Shown one piece after another: positions 16,752-25,724 of a stretch of 57,114 nt of DNA (position 1 is the stretch's first letter; each line of letters starts with the position of its first letter). Under the pieces are notes generated by a model, which saw only the letters and a program-made list of their open reading frames with translations, did not search any database and was not told where the DNA came from. The translations under genes and the position numbers were made by a program. The DNA is taken from positions 1 through 57,114 of the forward strand of contig DASXZO010000137.1 in NCBI GenBank assembly GCA_036501845.1, in the 5' to 3' direction. The DNA is from JBBREP01 sp036501845 (lineage in GTDB: Bacteria; Actinomycetota; Acidimicrobiia; IMCC26256; PALSA-610).

Positions 16752-17543
16752 TCACTGCGCGGGGATGCGTTGGTCCGAACAGTGGTGCGGGCGCCCTTGA
16801 GCCAGAGCGCGGCTGCGAAACAGCAGGAAATCGGCCAACGCGACGACGGCCACCACGAGCGACGACGCGAGCCCGATCACATCGCTGCCGCGCGTCGTTC
16901 CGCGCATGATCGACGGCAGCGTCGACGCGAGTCCCACAATCACGAGCTGCGCGTCGACGAGCGGGGCAAGAAGTGGGTGGATGGTCTCGGTGGCACTCCG
17001 ATTCAGCGTGAGCGTCACGAGGACGGCGTACACGGCGAACATGAACCACACGAACACGACGAACACGGCGAGGAGTCCCGCAAGCTCGGCCAAGACGAGC
17101 ACGAATTGGCCCAAGCCGTCTGTCTTCGGCGGTTGTGGTTGCCACCGCACCGTCGACGCGAGTGCAGCGAAGAGCGTTGCGAAGGCGGCGAGAAGGATGA
17201 ACAGCCGTTGCGAGCGTTGGAGCACCTTGTCGCATTCGCGCGTGCCGAGGTAGTCCGACATGCCGAGCACCAGCGCGCCAATGACGCCGAAAAGCACGAC
17301 CAAGAAACCGGTGGTGATCGGCGCGGCGACCAGCAACTGCACGAGCGTTGGTCCGAGCGATTTGGTGGCGCCGCCGGCGAACCAGTTGCTGACCGCCGCC
17401 CACGAGATGAGCACACTGATCGGCAGCGTCAAACCCGTGATGCAGCTGGGAAGTCCGCGCGGCACGTCATCTGGTAACGGCTCTGGCCGCAACCATTCGC
17501 GCAACGCCCGTCCCGGGCGCAAGACCACTTCGAAGAACCCCAC
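16752..17543 (-). CDS. Multi-pass membrane protein (Yip1-like)
   Basis: The 263-residue protein has about five hydrophobic segments (near 37-55, 70-95, 110-130, 150-180 and 215-240). Its short N-terminus, FFEVVLRPGRALREWLRPEP, resembles the RPxxxF start of Yip1-domain proteins, but the assignment is only by appearance. Start GTG 17543 follows a TAGGTT box by 9 bases. No catalytic motif is visible. It is transcribed toward the lipoprotein gene, 71 bp away, and may be co-transcribed with it. Confidence 0.7.
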   Translation of the reverse strand: MGFFEVVLRPGRALREWLRPEPLPDDVPRGLPSCITGLTLPISVLISWAAVSNWFAGGATKSLGPTLVQLLVAAPITTGFLVVLFGVIGALVLGMSDYLGTRECDKVLQRSQRLFILLAAFATLFAALASTVRWQPQPPKTDGLGQFVLVLAELAGLLAVFVVFVWFMFAVYAVLVTLTLNRSATETIHPLLAPLVDAQLVIVGLASTLPSIMRGTTRGSDVIGLASSLVVAVVALADFLLFRSRALAQGRPHHCSDQRIPAQ

Positions 17544-17606
17544 CGACCAATCAACCTAGAACAGGATCGATCGATTGGCGAGCGCTCCCACTGGATACCG
17601 CTCGCG

Positions 17607-18050
17607 CTACGCCGAGTTGCTGTAGATGCGCGTTGGAGTGACGAGCACGGCGGTGCGGTGTTGGGCGAGCATCTCGGCGTCGTAGGTGTTCCAGTTGTCG
17701 TGGGTGCCGCCGGCTGCGGTGAAGATGTCGCGGAGCAGCAACCGCAATTGATCGGCATCGACACCGCGATGTGGGTCGTCGGGTCCGATGATCTCGGCGG
17801 TTCCCTCGACCGCTGCCCATTGCCACGACGCGCGCGCGGTGAGCGTGATCTGCGGACGAGCGCGCAGGTTGCGGAGCTTCGTGGCGCCGTACGTGACGAA
17901 CGCGAGCACCTGTTCGCCGCTGATCGGATGCGCAAGTGCGCCCGCGTTCACGAGCGACGACTGGATGGTGCCGTCGGCGCGCGCCGTCGATACGACCATG
18001 AGGCAGTGCTCGGGACGCGCGTGTTCCATCACATCATCGAGCGTGGTCAT
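17607..18050 (-). CDS. Pyridoxamine-5'-phosphate-oxidase-fold (PPOX) protein
   Basis: The 147-residue protein shows the split-barrel flavin/F420-binding pattern: LMVVSTARADGTIQSSLVNAG, FVTYGATKLRNLRARPQITLTA and WAAVEGTAEIIGPDD. Many actinobacterial relatives bind F420 or FMN and reduce small substrates; the cofactor cannot be fixed from the sequence. A canonical AGGAGG ribosome site precedes ATG 18050. It follows the GT39 gene on the same strand with a 141-bp gap. Confidence 0.8.
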   Translation of the reverse strand: MTTLDDVMEHARPEHCLMVVSTARADGTIQSSLVNAGALAHPISGEQVLAFVTYGATKLRNLRARPQITLTARASWQWAAVEGTAEIIGPDDPHRGVDADQLRLLLRDIFTAAGGTHDNWNTYDAEMLAQHRTAVLVTPTRIYSNSA

Positions 18051-18191
18051 CGCATCCTCCTGTGCCGGCTCTCAGCCGTGCCCGGTAGCGTGATGCGCGT
18101 GGGGCCGGGCTGAACGTTCGAGGTTCCTCCAAAGCCTTTTGATCGGTGCGGCCCGTCCCCACATACCGAGTGCCGGGTATCGAATTGCCGA

Positions 18192-19895
18192 TCAGGGCGA
18201 GCATGCGCCAGGCGCCGTCGCCAAGATGCGGAACACGTAGCCCTGGTCCACGAAGCGATGCACTTCGCAGAGCGAATTGAACAGTGCGTCGTAACCGCTC
18301 ACGTATCGCTTGTAACGATCGGGTTCTTCGAGATATCGCGCGTAGGTCTCGGACACCGCGACCACGTAGTCGATGTGCTCGTGCCGGTACCAGGCCGGTG
18401 AGTGCAGCGCGACCGAGCCGACGACGCGCACGTGGTAGCGCGCCGGATCGACCCACGGCCCGTAGGGCTCGAGGTCGATGCTGGAACCGCGTGGCAGAGA
18501 ACGAGCGATGTAGTCCTGCGCGGCGCTGCGCGGATCGTGCGTGAGCGCGTTGGCCTCGCGCGCCGACACCGACGCGGGCAGCACGATCGCCGCGGCGACG
18601 ACGACGATGATCCAGCGGCGGAACGACGAGCCGCGCGTCGCGACCGCGAGCAGACCGTCGGCCCCGATTCCCGCGAGCACGGCAATCGGCCCCACGACCA
18701 TCACGATGTTGCGCTCGAAGTGCACGGGTTGGGCGCCGAGGTAGAGGAAGTAGGGGACGATCGCGCTGAACAGCACCACACCGGGACGCGGCCGCCAGCG
18801 AAGCAGCATGATGAGGCCCGCAACCGCGAGCCCGAGCGTGATCCATCCGTAGCCCCGACCGAGGCTGTCGAAGTAGTAGCGCATCGAATGGCCGTCGTAA
18901 CCGGGATGGTCGGTGGCGTAGTGATGCTCCTCGGCCTGCATCGCCTTCCACACCGCGGGCGGGCTCAACAACACGTACGGGGTGGTGACCACGAACGTCA
19001 CGACCGCGGCACCGATCGACCAGAGGTATCCGCGCCGCCGCCACACGCAGTGCCAGTCGATCGACGCGTGCGCGACGAGGATCGGCAACAGCGCGATGGC
19101 GCCCGTGTACTTCGAGCCGGCCGCGAGGCCGACCATCACACCACCGAGGATGTACACCGAGCGTTTCTGCGACTGGAGGATCTTCAGCGCGGACGCGACG
19201 GCGAGCGTGTAGAAGCACGCCGCGTAGATGTCGGGCGCAATGAACCTCGAGTAGCGCACCGCGAGTGGCGCGGCCACGACGATCAGCAACGCCAGCGACA
19301 TCGCTCGGCGCTGCGACACGGCGGTCCACGTAGCGCGCGCGACCGCGAGGCAGAGCACCACACCGAACGCGATGCTGATCCCGCGCCCACCGATGAACAG
19401 CACCGGCTGGGTGGAGCGCGCGATCCCGTCGCCCGTGACGACACCGGTGGTCGGCAACACCTGCAGCGGCGCGATCTTGGCGACGAGCCCGAAGGCCTCG
19501 GCGAGCTTCAGCCATGCCGCCACGAGATACGGCATCAGCGACGGGTAATTGAAGAAGTGCGGGTTGACGGTGGCGTGTACCGCCATGCCCCGCGAATAGA
19601 AGAAATTGGTGGGCTCGTCCGGGTGGAGCATGTACGGCAGCCCGAAGCCGATCGACCAGACGCGCAGCGCGGCGGCGAGGATCGTGCCGCCGAGCACGAT
19701 CGGCCACTTCCGCAGCTTGGCCTCCCGCCGCCCCGGTTTCGTGTCCGGCTTCGTGTCCGGCTGGGCGTCGGGGATGATGCTGATGTCGTCGCCGTCGAGC
19801 TCCGGCTGGGCGCCCAGCGGCGCGTCGACCCACGCGACCTCGTCGAACGCCGGGTCGGCAGTGGTGCGGCCGCGCGCGAGCGTGGGTGCGCTCAT
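18192..19895 (-). CDS. Integral membrane glycosyltransferase, GT39/ArnT-like
   Basis: The 567-residue protein has a cytoplasmic N-terminal tail with a DTKPDTKP repeat, then about ten transmembrane segments. The first extracellular loop carries the acidic motif HPDEP (91-95), the typical catalytic region of polyprenyl-phosphate-sugar-dependent transferases. FIAPDIYAACFYTLAVAS and GSKYTGAIALLP are further family features. It probably moves a sugar from a lipid carrier to an outer-surface acceptor. ATG 19895 follows TAGCGT by 8 bases, suggesting a leaderless message. Confidence 0.85.
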   Translation of the reverse strand: MSAPTLARGRTTADPAFDEVAWVDAPLGAQPELDGDDISIIPDAQPDTKPDTKPGRREAKLRKWPIVLGGTILAAALRVWSIGFGLPYMLHPDEPTNFFYSRGMAVHATVNPHFFNYPSLMPYLVAAWLKLAEAFGLVAKIAPLQVLPTTGVVTGDGIARSTQPVLFIGGRGISIAFGVVLCLAVARATWTAVSQRRAMSLALLIVVAAPLAVRYSRFIAPDIYAACFYTLAVASALKILQSQKRSVYILGGVMVGLAAGSKYTGAIALLPILVAHASIDWHCVWRRRGYLWSIGAAVVTFVVTTPYVLLSPPAVWKAMQAEEHHYATDHPGYDGHSMRYYFDSLGRGYGWITLGLAVAGLIMLLRWRPRPGVVLFSAIVPYFLYLGAQPVHFERNIVMVVGPIAVLAGIGADGLLAVATRGSSFRRWIIVVVAAAIVLPASVSAREANALTHDPRSAAQDYIARSLPRGSSIDLEPYGPWVDPARYHVRVVGSVALHSPAWYRHEHIDYVVAVSETYARYLEEPDRYKRYVSGYDALFNSLCEVHRFVDQGYVFRILATAPGACSP

Positions 19896-19906
19896 CGCGC
19901 GGGACG

Positions 19907-20491
19907 CTACCGAGGCTGGTGAGGCTGAACGTGGATACTGAGTGCTTCAGAGCCTGCAGGGTGTTCTGTGGCCAGTGAGGTAGTTGTGGCCAGTGTTGCT
20001 AGTGGTGTGTTTGGGGGCGCTGAGACGCCGAGACGCCGAGGCGCCGGCAGCCGGCAGCGGGCGGTCAGCGACGCGTGCACTCGCACCGGCTCGCCGTGGA
20101 GCAGCAGGGCCGTGAGCGCGTCCGCCGCGGCATGGGCGGCGGCGAAGTAGCGGCGCAGGCGGTGGCCCGACCAGAGGTGCGGGGCCCGGGCCACCGGCCG
20201 CAGGAGCAGCTCGGTGTCGTCGGCCGACCACGGCCCGATCTCCACCTGGACCGCGGCGATGCGCCGGCCCCGAGGTGTGGCGAGCGTGGCCTCGGCGATC
20301 CATGTGGCTCTGGGGTCGAGCACGATCCGGCGGAACACGCCGTCGAGCACGAGCGAGCCGCTCGGTCCCTCGGCCAGCACGCAGCCGGGGCCGAACACGG
20401 CGGGGTTGGCGATGGTGCACTGGCTCTGGGCGAACGGACGCACGATGCGCCGCTGGAGCACGAACGTGGCGGGTTCGAGGACGATCGTCAT
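19907..20491 (-). CDS. Hypothetical protein
   Basis: The product is 194 residues starting MTIVLEPATFVLQRRIVRPF. It is mostly beta-rich and polar, with WIAEATLATPRGRRIAAVQVEIGPW and a helical Ala-rich part (RRYFAAAHAAADALTALLLHG), and ends in a low-complexity Thr/Pro tail with short repeats. It has a good AGGAG ribosome site 8 bases before ATG 20491. It ends 11 bases before the GT39 gene, so the two may form an operon. I do not recognise the family. Confidence 0.6.
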   Translation of the reverse strand: MTIVLEPATFVLQRRIVRPFAQSQCTIANPAVFGPGCVLAEGPSGSLVLDGVFRRIVLDPRATWIAEATLATPRGRRIAAVQVEIGPWSADDTELLLRPVARAPHLWSGHRLRRYFAAAHAAADALTALLLHGEPVRVHASLTARCRLPAPRRLGVSAPPNTPLATLATTTSLATEHPAGSEALSIHVQPHQPR

Positions 20492-20673
20492 GGGCGGAAC
20501 TCCTGTCGTCGTCGGTCCACTCAAGTGTCGCCAGTGCATGTTGCGATGCCGCGACAACCGCGAAAACTGCGCGGGAACGTCGGATGAGCATGCGCCGACG
20601 CACTCGAGGGGGAGGCGAGACGAGCCAGTCCCCGCACGGGATGAGCCACACGCGAGGAGTGTGAACGCGACAA

Positions 20674-20995
20674 CGCCCCCGGGCGGATCGGGGGCGCTGC
20701 CTTCACGGTCAGCTCAGAGGAGAAGCTTCGTTTCCGCCATTCGCGGGCCGGGCCGGTCGCAGGGGGTGCGCTGTACGGCCCGGCCCCGAACGGGCGGGAA
20801 ACAACATCATCGACGGCATCGCCGTGTGATGCGAGCAACGGCAGAACAACACATCCCGGCGCACCGTGGCGCCGAGCGTTTCCCGCGACGCGCGCCGAAC
20901 CCGTGTCGCCGTTCAGGCGCGGCGTCGGCCGGACCACACGGATTGGTGGGGGAAGCCGTGCGGCCCGGCCGGCCTGCGCGGTGTGTTCCCGACCC
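20674..20995. other. Hairpin-dense intergenic region, possible structured RNA
   Basis: The 597-base gap between 20491 and 21089 has no coding-like frame. Within it are perfect stems at 20674-20680/20690-20696 (7 bp), 20745-20755/20776-20786 (11 bp, GGGCCGGGCCG), 20857-20862/20869-20874 (6 bp), and a nested CATCA/TGATG plus CGGC/GCCG hairpin at 20805-20831. Further stems lie near 20935-20990 (CACAC with GTGTG, GGGAA with TTCCC). I could not match it to tmRNA, RNase P, SRP or a known riboswitch by eye. The strand is undetermined. Confidence 0.4.
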
Positions 20996-21088
20996 TCTGA
21001 GACACCAAACATGATGCGGCGGCGAACGCACAGCAAATACTTCTGATCGGGCCTGGTGCCCGAGAGGCGCAATCCGTACTGTGAGGTC

Positions 21089-21268
21089 ATGTTCGCCCTG
21101 CACGGGCGCCGCCCGCGGATCCGGCTCGATCTCGTAGTGATCGTCGCGGTCACGTTGGTGCTGGTGGTGGCAGCGTCGGCGCTTTCCGGCGAGCCCGAAG
21201 GCGCGGTGCGTCTCGTGGTGCTCGCCTTTGCGACGACATTGCTGTTCGACCGCCTCGGCGCGCACTGA
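21089..21268 (+). CDS. Small membrane protein, 59 residues
   Basis: After MFALHGRRPRIRLD come two hydrophobic helices, VVIVAVTLVLVVAASAL and VRLVVLAFATTLLF, separated by SGEPEGA, giving a hairpin-like membrane peptide. ATG 21089 is preceded by TACTGT with a 6-base gap (leaderless signature); a GAGGT lies within that gap. It is convergent with the glycoside hydrolase gene, 12 bases away. Function unknown. Confidence 0.65.
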   Translation: MFALHGRRPRIRLDLVVIVAVTLVLVVAASALSGEPEGAVRLVVLAFATTLLFDRLGAH

Positions 21269-21280
21269 CGTCGAGCGCGG

Positions 21281-22831
21281 TCAGCCGATGACGCTCACCG
21301 AATACGGCGCGAGCGTCACGTTCACCGAGAGCGTGGCCGCGTCGCTGATCGTCGGCGCGTTCGGGCCGGTGGCTGCGCCGTTGATCACCGTGGACACGTC
21401 GGTCGTCACCGTGTGCACCGGCGCGGGCAGCGTCATCGTGCTCGGCAACACGATGTGCTGCGACCGGTTCGAGAGATTCACAGCGACGACACGGATGTGG
21501 TCGCTGCGCACCGCCACGGCAAGCACGTTGTCAGGGTCGATGACCGTGAGCGCCCCGGCTGCAGTGGCGTTCTTGAACGCCGCGTAGATCGGACCGAGCG
21601 CCTGGCCGTCGGCCGAGAAGCCATAGCGCACCGTGTCGCGGTCGCCGTTGTAGATGGTGGCGGTCGCACCGCCGGACAAGACGTCGTGGTGCACCGAGAA
21701 CCCCACGCGGTTGTCAGCCGCCGACGCCAGCGCGAACCACGCCACCGAGAGGCCGTGGGCCCAGTTCTCCCGCAGGTCGCCGCGGTAGCTCTGATACGGG
21801 GCACCGTTCACGTTCCACTCGGTGAACCACGCCGCGACGCCGGGCGGCAACTGCGACAGGTCGCGCTGGGCCACGGCCTGCCACCTCTGCGGACCCGCGT
21901 GCAGTGCCGGCTGCACCGATTGCGGCGTGCCCGGGATCACGCCGGGCGGCAGGTTCCAATAGGTGTGGAACACCACCGCGTCCTCGCCGCGCACCGAGGC
22001 GAGCAGGTTGCGGTTCCAGTTGCGAATGCGGGCGGGCATGCGCGGCGTCGAAGGGTTCGAGTCGTCCCACCCCACCACGGCAACGCGCACACCGGGGAAG
22101 TCTTGGTGCAGCTGCGCGATCCAGGTGTTCATCGCCACCGCGTAGTCGCTCGCAGTAGGGAACTCTTGCGTGTACGTGGGATACGAACCGTCGTACAGCT
22201 CGTTGCCGAGCTCTACGTAGCGCACCGGCATACCGAGCGACGCGGCTTGGTGCAGCATGTCCAACTGGTCGGACAACGTCGACGTCACGACGTTGAGGTC
22301 GAAGATGGGCACGGCACCAGTGGCGCGCATCACGTTCGCCTGGTCGGACAATGTGAGGCCTTGCCGGGTGGCCATGTTGTTGCGGAACGCCTGCGGCAGA
22401 TCCGGGCTGTCGATGAACTGCCCCGTGCGCCAATCGATCCACATCGCCGTGGTGCCACCGAGACGCAGCACGCCGGGCGAGAGCTGCGAGAGCCGGCCGA
22501 GGAATGCCGGATCGCGCCATGCCGCGGCGTTGCGGCCGACGATCACGTCCTCCTCGTTGAAGCCGAAGAAGGGCGTGGCGATGTCGTGCGTGTCGGCGGG
22601 CATGCCCGACGGCGTGGTGGTGGGCACCGGCGCGGTGGTGCTGGTCGACGTGGCGCGCGGACGCGTCGTGGTGGCCGCGGTGTTGGCGTGATCGCTCGAG
22701 CACGCGGCGAGGCAACCCGCGACGAGCACGACGGTGACGAAGCCGGAGATCAGTGTGGCACGAGGTCGCCGGGCGCGCTCCGGCCCACGCCGGCGGGTGC
22801 CCCCCGACACGCCGCGTTGCTGGCTGGACAC
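21281..22831 (-). CDS. Lipoprotein glycoside hydrolase, clan GH-A type
   Basis: A long signal peptide ends in a lipobox with Cys44 (LAAC), followed by a Thr/Pro-rich linker. The 516-residue protein then shows a TIM-barrel glycosidase pattern with two acidic catalytic residues: E211 in ELGNELYD (acid/base, preceded by Asn as in clan GH-A) and E338 in WFTEWNVNG (nucleophile). A beta-sandwich domain closes it (ALTVIDPDNVLAVAVRSDHIRVVAVNLSNRSQHIVLP). GH39, GH51 and GH79 relatives are possible; the substrate is unknown. GTG 22831 follows TAGCGT by 8 bases. Confidence 0.75.
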   Translation of the reverse strand: MSSQQRGVSGGTRRRGPERARRPRATLISGFVTVVLVAGCLAACSSDHANTAATTTRPRATSTSTTAPVPTTTPSGMPADTHDIATPFFGFNEEDVIVGRNAAAWRDPAFLGRLSQLSPGVLRLGGTTAMWIDWRTGQFIDSPDLPQAFRNNMATRQGLTLSDQANVMRATGAVPIFDLNVVTSTLSDQLDMLHQAASLGMPVRYVELGNELYDGSYPTYTQEFPTASDYAVAMNTWIAQLHQDFPGVRVAVVGWDDSNPSTPRMPARIRNWNRNLLASVRGEDAVVFHTYWNLPPGVIPGTPQSVQPALHAGPQRWQAVAQRDLSQLPPGVAAWFTEWNVNGAPYQSYRGDLRENWAHGLSVAWFALASAADNRVGFSVHHDVLSGGATATIYNGDRDTVRYGFSADGQALGPIYAAFKNATAAGALTVIDPDNVLAVAVRSDHIRVVAVNLSNRSQHIVLPSTMTLPAPVHTVTTDVSTVINGAATGPNAPTISDAATLSVNVTLAPYSVSVIG

Positions 22832-22963
22832 GACGTTCCACGCTACCGGGCTCGTCGCGGCCTGCTGCGCCGCGCCGACTGTGATCCGTGAGAGCGCTCA
22901 CAGCGAACCAACTCACGATCGCGACTGGCGCCGACGCCCGAAGAAGAGCCCGATCCGACCGTT

Positions 22964-24154
22964 TCAGCGCTTGAGTGCGCGCCGCAGCGCGGGTGCGAGA
23001 TCGCCGAGCCGGCCGACCTCGACGCCGTCGAGCTCGAGCCACTCCGCCAGCGCGCCTAGCTCCGCGGCAAGCGCGTCGGCGACGTCGGTGGGCTCAGCAT
23101 GGGTCTCGGAGAACACGCCGGGCACGCGCAGCACACGCGCCTGGCGATCGGCCTTCAGGTCGACGCGCGCCGCGATGCGGTCACCGAACAGGAATGGCAG
23201 CACGTAGTAGCCGTGCACGCGCTTCGCCGCGGGTGTGTAGATCTCGATCCGGTAGTGGAAGTCGAAGAGCAACTCGTTGCGCTGGCGCTCCCACGTGACC
23301 GGGTCGAACGGTGAGAGCAACGACGCGGCGTCGATGCGCCGGGGCCGTCGCGCGTCGCGATGCATGTAGGCGCGCGCCTTCCAGCCCTCGACGGCTACCT
23401 CCACGAGCACGCCGTTTTCGACGAGCGCCCGGAACGCGTCGCGCGAGGCCGTCGGTTTGAGGGTGAAGTAGTAACAGAGGTCGCGCTCGGTGCCGATGCC
23501 GAGCGCCTGCGCGCCGCGGTCGAGGAGTGCCATGCGCGCTTCGTGCTCGGGCACCGCCGGCGCCGCGAGGATGTGCGCCGGGATCACCTTGTTTGGCAGC
23601 ACGTACTCACGCTCGAAGTTGGGACGCCGGCGCACGGTGAGCCGGCCCTGCACGAAGAGTTGTTCGAGCACGAACTTCGCGTCGCTCCAATCCCACCACG
23701 GTTGCGCCGGCCGCTCGCGTTCCCATTCGCCGGCCGTGACCGCGCCACGTTCGGTCACCGCGTCGTACACCTCGTCGACGAAGCCGGGTCGGCGCTCCTG
23801 CAACTCGCGCATGTAGTCGCGTCCGTGACCGGTGCGCGGATGCTCCATCCGCCACTGGAACAGTGGCCACGTGTCGACGGGAACGTACGACGCCATGTGC
23901 GCCCAGTACTCGAACAGCTCGCCGCGCCGCACCATCTCGTCCAGCACGCCGCGCTTGTACGCGCCGAGGCGCGCCCACAGCGGCATCTCGTGGGCGCGCG
24001 CGAGCACGTTCACCGAATCGATCTGCACCACCTTCAGGTCGTCGACGACCCGCCGCACCTGGCGCAGGTTGGCAACGCCGGCGGGCCGCGGGCGCGCGAA
24101 CCCGTGCGCCGCCAGCGCGATGCGCCGGGCCTGGTCGATCGACACCTTTTCCAA
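22964..24154 (-). CDS. YcaQ-family winged-helix DNA glycosylase
   Basis: The family includes E. coli YcaQ, which removes alkylated bases and unhooks interstrand cross-links. The catalytic QxD motif is visible in KVVQIDSVNVLARAHEMPLWARLG. Tandem winged-helix domains and the C-terminal barrel with AYMHRDARRPRRIDAASLLSPFDPVTW follow. I chose TTG 24154 (protein MEKVSIDQARRIALAAHGF), which matches the family start and has TACATT 9 bases upstream; an in-frame TTG lies further up at 24190. It is 51 bp downstream of the gene ending at 24206. Confidence 0.88.
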   Translation of the reverse strand: MEKVSIDQARRIALAAHGFARPRPAGVANLRQVRRVVDDLKVVQIDSVNVLARAHEMPLWARLGAYKRGVLDEMVRRGELFEYWAHMASYVPVDTWPLFQWRMEHPRTGHGRDYMRELQERRPGFVDEVYDAVTERGAVTAGEWERERPAQPWWDWSDAKFVLEQLFVQGRLTVRRRPNFEREYVLPNKVIPAHILAAPAVPEHEARMALLDRGAQALGIGTERDLCYYFTLKPTASRDAFRALVENGVLVEVAVEGWKARAYMHRDARRPRRIDAASLLSPFDPVTWERQRNELLFDFHYRIEIYTPAAKRVHGYYVLPFLFGDRIAARVDLKADRQARVLRVPGVFSETHAEPTDVADALAAELGALAEWLELDGVEVGRLGDLAPALRRALKR

Positions 24155-24205
24155 GAGTGCCGGAATGTAGCGGCGCGACGGCCGTGCCAACCCCAGGGAT
24201 CGCGC

Positions 24206-24787
24206 TCAGGCTTCGGGCTCGTCGCGGCGCGACCGGCCCAGTGCGAGCAACAGATCCTCGTGGAGTTGGTTCCATACCGTGTGGTACGAGTCGATACGCG
24301 GCGACGTGAACCATTCGTTCGCCCCTTCGTCGACCACCTGCCGGAGCGCGTGACGCAGCCGGCGCTCGTGCGCGGCGAACCGATCGACGTGGCGTGCGAC
24401 GCGACGGACGGCCGGTGCCGACCGCTCGTGCAGCCGTTCGAGGCGAGCGATCACCTCCCAGTCGTAGCGCGCGTCGCGATGGTCGTTCGGCGCGCTCGAC
24501 GGCAGCACCTGCCATGCCGAGCACACTGCGAGTAACTCGCGGTTGAGCGCCGCGAAGGAACCGTGGAAGCGCACGATCGTGTCATAGCCGGGTGCGGTCG
24601 TGGCGACGAGTGCCCACTGCGCGTGCGCAGCGCGCCCCGTGTCGGTGAGCACGATTCGCTTGGCGCGCACCCGCACGAGGTCGAGCTCGACGAGGTGCGC
24701 GTGACCTTCGAGAGCCGGCTCGTCGAGCAGGCCGCGCAGCCGTAGCTCGTGGAGCAATGACCAGTCGGCGGCCGTCAGGTCGTCCAC
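24206..24787 (-). CDS. Winged-helix-like hypothetical protein
   Basis: The 193-residue protein begins MDDLTAADWSLLHELRLRGLLDE and includes VRAKRIVLTDTGRAAHAQW, a helix-turn-helix-plus-wing pattern reminiscent of MarR-like regulators. A C-terminal, Arg-rich helical half follows (LERLHERSAPAVRRVARHVDRF). I do not recognise the family, and a DNA-binding role is only suggested. GTG 24787 is preceded by TACCGT 6 bases upstream. That box overlaps the oppositely oriented box of the MoxR gene by two bases. Confidence 0.65.
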   Translation of the reverse strand: MDDLTAADWSLLHELRLRGLLDEPALEGHAHLVELDLVRVRAKRIVLTDTGRAAHAQWALVATTAPGYDTIVRFHGSFAALNRELLAVCSAWQVLPSSAPNDHRDARYDWEVIARLERLHERSAPAVRRVARHVDRFAAHERRLRHALRQVVDEGANEWFTSPRIDSYHTVWNQLHEDLLLALGRSRRDEPEA

Positions 24788-24793
24788 GCGGGC

Positions 24794-24803
24794 ACGGTAG
24801 CGT
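24794..24803. promoter_or_regulatory. Overlapping divergent -10 elements sharing one TA
   Basis: On the plus strand TAGCGT (24798-24803) lies 6 bases before the moxR ATG. On the minus strand TACCGT (complement of 24794-24799) lies 6 bases before GTG 24787. Both boxes use the same TA at 24798-24799, so only one direction can melt at a time. Confidence 0.6.
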
Positions 24804-24809
24804 GGAGCG

Positions 24810-25724
24810 ATGTCAGCGACGGCAGGGATGGCGTGGAGCGCGCCCGACGACGTCGACGCCGTGGTGCGCGCGCTGGCGGCCCACGACTATCTCGCCGACC
24901 CTGGTCTCGCCACCGCGATCTTTCTCGCCTTGCGGATGCGCCGCCCACTGCTGCTCGAGGGCGAGGCCGGCGTGGGCAAGACCGAGGTGGCGAAGGTGCT
25001 CGCGGCGTGGGTGGGCAGCCCGCTGATCCGGTTGCAGTGCTACGAGGGCATCGACGCCGCGCAGGCCGTGTACGAGTGGGACTACGCCCGCCAGCTCCTG
25101 CATCTGCGGGCCCTCGAAGCGGGCCACAGCTCCGTCGACGAGGACGAGCTGTACGACGAGCGCTTCCTCGTGCGCCGTCCGCTGCTCGCCGCGCTCGACC
25201 ACGACGGTGATGTGCCGCCGGTGTTGCTCGTCGACGAGGTCGACCGGGCCGACGACGAGTTCGAGGCACTCCTGCTGGAGGTGCTGTCGGAGTCGGCGAT
25301 CACCGTGCCCGAGCTCGGCACGATCCGGGCGACGACGCCGCCGATCGCCGTGCTCACCTCCAACCGCACGCGCGATGTGCACGACGCGCTGAAACGCCGC
25401 TGCCTCTACCACTGGATCGAGCACCCCGATCTCGAACGCGAGCTCGCGATCGTGCGGCTGCGCGCGCCCGAGGTGTCGGAGGAGCTCGCGCGTGACGTTG
25501 CGCGCGCCGTTGCCGAGCTGCGCAACCTCGACCTGTACAAGGCGCCGGGCGTGGCCGAAACGATCGACTGGGCGACGGCACTCGCGGCCCTCGGTGCGAA
25601 GCGCATCGACGAAGCCTCCGCGGCCGACACGATCGGCACCGTGCTGAAATACCGCGAAGACCAGGCGCGTGTGCAGGAGCTCGGTATCGACCGGCTCGTG
25701 CGCGACGCGCTCGCACGACCGTGA
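24810..25724 (+). CDS. MoxR-family AAA ATPase (CoxD-like)
   Basis: This chaperone-like ATPase probably works with the VWA protein next door to mature a metalloenzyme. The Walker A is GEAGVGKT (about residues 51-58), Walker B LLVDEVDRADDEFEALLLEVLSE, and sensor 1 VLTSNRTRDVHDALKRRC. The length is 304 residues. Order and type resemble coxD-coxE of the aerobic CO-dehydrogenase cluster, where the pair helps insert the molybdenum-copper centre, but no dehydrogenase subunit genes are present here. The start ATG 24810 follows TAGCGT by 6 bases. The end overlaps the next gene by four bases. Confidence 0.88.
   Translation: MSATAGMAWSAPDDVDAVVRALAAHDYLADPGLATAIFLALRMRRPLLLEGEAGVGKTEVAKVLAAWVGSPLIRLQCYEGIDAAQAVYEWDYARQLLHLRALEAGHSSVDEDELYDERFLVRRPLLAALDHDGDVPPVLLVDEVDRADDEFEALLLEVLSESAITVPELGTIRATTPPIAVLTSNRTRDVHDALKRRCLYHWIEHPDLERELAIVRLRAPEVSEELARDVARAVAELRNLDLYKAPGVAETIDWATALAALGAKRIDEASAADTIGTVLKYREDQARVQELGIDRLVRDALARP

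Noticed and set aside
18085..18115. TAGCGT 7 bases before a GTG on the plus strand, resembling a leaderless start
   Set aside because: The frame stops after four codons and no plus-strand gene follows, so it is treated as chance or an orphan promoter.
20930..21000. Possible cobalamin or c-di-AMP riboswitch (GGGGGAAGCC and TTCCC elements)
   Set aside because: The conserved core strings of those classes are missing and the nearby genes are not typical targets.
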